From the NCBI GenBank assembly GCA_003221435.1, contig QHRS01000152.1, positions 1 to 9,305 of the forward strand: 9,305 nucleotides of DNA, read 5' to 3'. The position numbers and the translations under genes were made by a program. The stretch comes from Candidatus Rokuibacteriota bacterium (GTDB lineage Bacteria > Methylomirabilota > Methylomirabilia > Rokubacteriales > CSP1-6). Shown in pieces: positions 6,698-9,305 of this stretch. Each line of letters starts with the position of its first letter. Position 1 is the stretch's first letter. The notes beneath the pieces were generated by a model, which searched no databases, had not been told where the DNA came from, and saw only the letters and a program-made list of their open reading frames with translations.

Positions 6698-6928
6698 GCC
6701 GAAGAGGTGCTGGCGGCCGAATGCCAGCCAGGTCGATCTGAGCCGGGCGACGACCGGCTCAGGCAGTGGCAGCTCGCGCGCGATCGCGTAGAGGAGCGGG
6801 CCAAGGCGGGCCCGCTCAGCCGCGTCGACGATGCGAGCCCAATCGATCGACGGGCCTTGGAGCTCCCCGGGCGGTGCGTCCTCGAGATAGGCGCGAGCCG
6901 CGGCGGCGAGCGGCTCAGACGGGACGGT
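6698..6928 (-). other. In-frame N-terminal coding extension of the nucleotidyltransferase, no canonical start
   Basis: Reading the nucleotidyltransferase frame upstream of its GTG gives 77 further codons back to a TGA at 6931-6929. They encode family-like sequence: WARIVDAAERARLGPLLYAI, then a V-V-A-R-L-R helix, then AFGRQHLFGVEQL, which matches the helical N-terminal region these proteins normally have. No ATG, GTG or TTG is present in it, and its first codons overlap the end of the radical SAM gene (stop 6917-6915). Either an unusual start or recoding is used, or a base has been lost near the junction by mutation or assembly error. Confidence 0.7.
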
Positions 6929-7952
6929 TCAGTCCCTCGGCGGCGACCTCCGCAAGCTCGTCGCCCCGCTTGAACGGGCCGAGGAAATCGCCGTGCTCGA
7001 TGAGCGCGAGCGCGCTGCACCGGAAGCCCGGCCTTGCCCTCGCGCCGGGACGAAGATCGTCGACGGTCTTCGTGCGGAGATCCTGGAGCAGCGGCGACCC
7101 GTTCCAGATCTCGTGGAAGCTCTTCTCCCTGAGATTCCCCGCGGGGACCGGATGGACGACGCACGGGAACACGTCGCCGTAGGGCGAGATCATGCAGGTG
7201 CGCCGCCCCGTCCCGCACAGCTCCTCGCCCTTCTGGGGCAGGCACCGCACCGGCTCGAAGAACTGCTTCGCCAGCACCGGATCGGAGAAGTAGGCCCGGA
7301 GCCCGTCTCGGTCGAGGCCGAGCTTCGTCGGCGCGAGGTTGCCGTCGCGGCGCGGGACCAGCATCGGGTCGAAGCCATACCCGGCGCCCAGCTCCCCGGC
7401 GAGCTCCACGATGCCGAGGTACTCGCCGGAGTTCAGGGTCATGAGCGGGCTCTTGATGAGGATCACGACGCCGTGGTCCCCGAGGAGCCTGAGCGCCCGG
7501 AGCGAGCGCGCGTGGGACCCCGGAATCCTCGTCACCCGGTCGTGGATCTCCGGCCGGGCGCTGTAGATGCTGACCTCGACAGAGAGCGGGTGGAGCGCGG
7601 CCACCCGGGCGGCCGGCTCGGGGGTGAGCAGCGTCCCCGTCGTGAAGATGGTCACCGAAAAGTGTAACGCCCGCGCGTGGGCGAGAATCTCGAGGAAGTC
7701 GCGCCGCATGAAGACCTCGCCGCCCGTCAGCGTCAAGAAGAACGTGCCCGCCTCCGCGAGCTGGTCGAGAGCCCGGCCGATCTCGTCGAGCCCGAGCTCC
7801 TCGCGCGTCGGCCGGGGCCGTCCCACGGGCCCCTCGGTCAGATAGCAGTGCTCACAGCCGAGGTTGCAGCGGTGCGTGACCTCGAAGAGCACGGCGAGCG
7901 GGATGTGGGCCCGCGACGCCACGCGAATGACCCGGTCGTAGTTGGTGATCAT
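6915..7952 (-). CDS. PqqE-like radical SAM/SPASM peptide-modifying enzyme
   Basis: This 345-aa enzyme starts at the ATG at 7952, which overlaps the upstream kinase-frame stop (TGATG) and has GGGAGG six nt upstream. The SAM/[4Fe-4S] motif is C29-NLG-C33-EH-C36, and GGE lies at 77-79. The C-terminal SPASM-type region has C236, C246-GTGRRT-C253, then GDVFPC with C264, and finally FRCSALAL with C312. The last segment resembles the RCQA end of PqqE but lacks the usual extra CxxC ligands, so the second auxiliary cluster may be incomplete or coordinated differently. Enzymes of this class install C-C, C-S or other crosslinks, or epimerise residues, on peptides. The likely substrate is the 55-residue peptide encoded two genes upstream. 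No fused RRE (PqqD-like) domain is visible: the N-terminus reaches the cysteine motif within 29 residues. Confidence 0.93.
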   Translation of the reverse strand: MITNYDRVIRVASRAHIPLAVLFEVTHRCNLGCEHCYLTEGPVGRPRPTREELGLDEIGRALDQLAEAGTFFLTLTGGEVFMRRDFLEILAHARALHFSVTIFTTGTLLTPEPAARVAALHPLSVEVSIYSARPEIHDRVTRIPGSHARSLRALRLLGDHGVVILIKSPLMTLNSGEYLGIVELAGELGAGYGFDPMLVPRRDGNLAPTKLGLDRDGLRAYFSDPVLAKQFFEPVRCLPQKGEELCGTGRRTCMISPYGDVFPCVVHPVPAGNLREKSFHEIWNGSPLLQDLRTKTVDDLRPGARARPGFRCSALALIEHGDFLGPFKRGDELAEVAAEGLNRPV

Positions 7953-8736
7953 CAGGCGCCTCCCAGCGCGCGCGCCGGAATCGACTCCCAGAACGCGCGG
8001 TCCAGCGTGAACCGCATCTCCCAGCACGGGACCGCCCGGACGAGCTCGCCGCCGATCTCGAGGAAGCGCGCGACCTCGGCGCGAGCAGCTGCCGCAGCGC
8101 GGCGACGGGCGAGAGCCGGGCGAACGAGGTCTCCTCGGCCTTGCGCAGGCGGAAGAGGCCCGCCGCGTCGGCGTGGAGGCGGCTGCCGCGCCATGGCACG
8201 CTCGAGACGCGCCAGCCCTCGCCGACGCGCCGGACCGCGACGATCTCGTCGGTAATCACGCCCTCGCCGATCAGCTCGGCCACCGACGTCTTGCCGCTCC
8301 CCGAGGGGCCAAAGAAAACGCGCGCGCCCTCGGGCGCGACGAGCGCGGCCGCGTGCAGGAGGAACCCGCTCCCGCGCAGCAGGCGCCCCGCATAGATCGC
8401 GGTGAGAAAGGTCTCGAGCGGCGCGGGATCGAAGGGCTGGGCGATCCATCCGCGACCGGCCCGCTCGTCGAAGGCGCCCCGAAATCCCGGTCCCGCGATC
8501 GAGAGCACGCCGCCACCGCCGGTGATGTGCGCGAAGGGGCCCGACCACCGCGCCGCGACCGCGTCGGCAGGGGGATCGATCAGGTCCACTCGCAGCGTGA
8601 GCACCGGCGCGGCGTCGGGAGCAAACCCGGCGTACCGGGAGGCGAGGAAATTGCCAAACGCGTCGTCGCCGCACTCGATCCGGCAGGGGCTGCCGGCGAT
8701 GTCGAGGGCGGCTACGAGCTCTGGCTCGTGACGCAT
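7952..8736 (-). CDS. HPr-kinase-like protein, apparent single-base frameshift
   Basis: HprK-related kinase-like ATPase. From the ATG at 8736 (AGGGAGG just upstream) the frame encodes an N-terminal domain, then LLHAAALV and a Walker A loop GPSGSGKT (residues 143-150), followed by TDEIVAV (162-168). After about residue 217 (AALRQLLA, near 8080) this frame degrades into Arg/Ser-rich sequence and continues to a stop at 7852. The other minus frame takes up a convincing C-terminus (EVARFLEIGGELV, VPCWEMRFTLDRAFWESI) ending at TGA 7954-7952, which overlaps the radical SAM start. The interval is 785 nt, one base short of 262 codons, so a single lost base explains the break. It overlaps the peptide gene by 25 nt. 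Related kinases phosphorylate the C-terminal Ser of some lasso peptides; here the target is probably the adjacent peptide. Mutation versus assembly error is undecided. Confidence 0.85.
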
Positions 8737-8879
8737 CCGCCTCCCTGGCCGGCCATCTTTCCACACATGGAGAACGCGTAGGGTGTGAAATCCTCCTCCC
8801 ACGCGATCCCTGGAGCTTCCCAGGCGCGACGCCGAGTCTCGCCCGGTTTCGGCTGCTGTCCCGCCTCCTGAGTCTCCAT
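8712..8879 (-). CDS. Putative RiPP precursor peptide (55 aa)
   Basis: This small gene encodes 55 aa. GGAGG lies 8 nt before its ATG and a probable promoter starts about 50 nt upstream. It is the first gene of the operon and its stop lies 25 nt inside the kinase gene. The N-terminal half is polar and charged (METQEAGQQPKPGETRRR) and looks like a leader. The middle is a Trp/acidic block, AWEAPGIAWEEDF, a plausible recognition element. The C-terminal part, from FTPYAFSMCGK, has two cysteines (39 and 49), a Gly-rich GQGGGC stretch and ends TSQSS. A leader plus Cys/Gly/Ser-rich core next to a radical SAM/SPASM enzyme is the usual architecture of a RiPP substrate. The terminal Ser residues are candidate targets for the kinase. 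I cannot assign a named precursor family, and the leader/core boundary is inferred. Confidence 0.75.
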   Translation of the reverse strand: METQEAGQQPKPGETRRRAWEAPGIAWEEDFTPYAFSMCGKMAGQGGGCVTSQSS

Positions 8880-8926
8880 CAGCCGTTCCTCCCATCTGAG
8901 CGGTGTGGGTTACAGAGTGACGGGGC

Positions 8927-8955
8927 ATCGTAGCAGAACCTGCCCAGGCGAGCAA
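8927..8955 (-). promoter_or_regulatory. Extended -10 promoter of the peptide operon
   Basis: On the minus strand, TTGCTC (8955-8950) is separated by 17 bp from TACGAT (8932-8927), which is preceded by TGC, giving an extended -10 (TGnTACGAT). Transcription would start near 8920, leaving a leader of about 40 nt before the peptide ATG. The -35 matches only 3 of 6 positions, but the extended -10 and exact spacing make it credible. It indicates the operon begins at the peptide gene, though read-through from the gene ending at 8990 is possible. Confidence 0.5.
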
Positions 8956-8989
8956 CGGCGAGGAGGCGACGCAACCCACTCCGGCCCGT

Positions 8990-9305
8990 TCAGGTCGTGG
9001 CTGATGGGCGGGCCGGGCGGCAGATCCACCAGCCGAGGAGGGACTCGTCAGCCGCGAGGCTCGCCGCTTCGATCTCCAGACGCACCTCTGCAGAACTCGA
9101 GAAGGAATGGACGTAGACAAGCACGCGCGGGTCACTCGCGTTGGAGACGTCACGCATCCAGCAATCTCCCGGCTCGGAAAACCGGCCCCGCCCCACGAGC
9201 CCGGTCCCGAGCCGGCGCAGGACATCGACGACTCGGGCGCGCGACAGCAGACCGAGCGGCGCGCGATAGGTCACCCCGAGGATGAGGGCCCCGCTGGGAG
9301 CGAGC
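8990..9305 (-). CDS. C-terminal part of an unidentified protein, possibly a methyltransferase (partial)
   Basis: The frame is open from the window edge to TGA 8992-8990 and encodes 105 residues; an internal GTG at 9274 is probably not the start. It begins LAPSGALILGVTYR, similar to the 'L-x-PGG-x-L-x-L' strand late in the Rossmann fold of class I SAM-dependent methyltransferases. Further on, VYVHSFSS, EVRLEIEAASL and LGWWICRPA resemble the F-S-x-x-E-V-x-x-E-I-x-x-A-G-L helix and closing strand of such enzymes. The SAM-binding N-terminal motifs lie outside the window, so the assignment is tentative. It is on the same strand as the peptide operon, 110 nt upstream, and could be part of the locus or an unrelated neighbour. 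Confidence 0.55.
   Translation of the reverse strand, partial: LAPSGALILGVTYRAPLGLLSRARVVDVLRRLGTGLVGRGRFSEPGDCWMRDVSNASDPRVLVYVHSFSSSAEVRLEIEAASLAADESLLGWWICRPARPSATT

Noticed and set aside
5843..6973. 376-codon plus-strand open frame
   Set aside because: It lies opposite the nucleotidyltransferase, whose catalytic motifs are on the minus strand. Its sequence is low-complexity Arg/Glu/Ala, as expected of an antisense frame in GC-rich DNA.
6993..7667. 224-codon plus-strand open frame
   Set aside because: Antisense to the radical SAM/SPASM gene, with no recognisable domain.
7852..7951. Continuation of the P-loop kinase frame past the frameshift to a stop at 7852
   Set aside because: It is Arg/Ser-rich and runs out of frame into the radical SAM start. 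The alternative frame gives the family-like C-terminus and a TGATG junction.
8712..8879. Interpretation of the small peptide as a lasso peptide precursor
   Set aside because: No B1/B2/C lasso genes are visible. A Gly/Ala/Ser/Cys-1 core with an Asp/Glu at position 7-9 after a conserved leader Thr is not evident, and the adjacent enzyme is radical SAM.
8737..9225. N-terminal extension of the kinase frame upstream of ATG 8736
   Set aside because: The added 163 residues are Ser/Arg-rich, cross the peptide gene, the promoter and the end of the neighbouring gene, and lack HprK-like features.

Overview
This is a high-GC bacterial window with no tRNA, rRNA, IS element or CRISPR array. GC is lower in the middle, roughly 3.9-5.7 kb. 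The gene content (family-B DNA polymerase, PA0069-type radical SAM protein, glycine-rich RRM protein, radical-SAM peptide-modification genes) and GC-rich codon use suggest a soil or sediment bacterium of an uncultivated lineage such as Acidobacteriota, Methylomirabilota/Rokubacteria or Gemmatimonadota. The phylum cannot be fixed from this sequence alone.

Left part (1-3547). A gene tail (ends 87) overlaps the probable CTG start of a complete family-B DNA polymerase (84-2369, +). It converges on an SplB/PA0069-like radical SAM protein (2496-3494, -). Both proteins end in a peptide resembling the beta-clamp-binding motif (QLTLF and QLSLI), which suggests a DNA-repair theme. A strong intrinsic terminator (3516-3547) ends a separate unit encoding a small RRM RNA-binding protein (3560-3910, -), which has its own TTGACA promoter and a leader of about 90 nt.

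Middle (3911-5716). This holds mostly non-coding DNA, a solitary FimT/GspH-like pseudopilin (4285-4749, -), and a divergent gene for a membrane-anchored protein with a C-terminal OB-fold-like domain (5039-5716, +).

Right part (5477-8955, -). This is the most interesting region: a compact operon that looks like a RiPP (ribosomally made, post-translationally modified peptide) locus. From an extended -10 promoter (8927-8955) it reads: a 55-residue precursor-like peptide (8712-8879) with two cysteines, a Gly-rich segment and a C-terminus ending Ser-Ser; an HPr-kinase-like protein overlapping the peptide gene by 25 nt; a PqqE-like radical SAM/SPASM enzyme joined by a TGATG overlap; and an NTP_transf_5-type nucleotidyltransferase. 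The kinase plus nucleotidyltransferase pair recalls the tailoring genes of paeninodin-type lasso peptides, but no lasso cyclase or protease is visible and a radical SAM enzyme sits in their place.

The operon is damaged or misread in places. The kinase gene is one nucleotide short of an intact frame. The nucleotidyltransferase frame has no canonical start for its first 77 codons, and its 3' end runs antisense through the OB-fold gene. The far right edge (8990-9305, -) carries the C-terminal part of another gene, possibly a methyltransferase.
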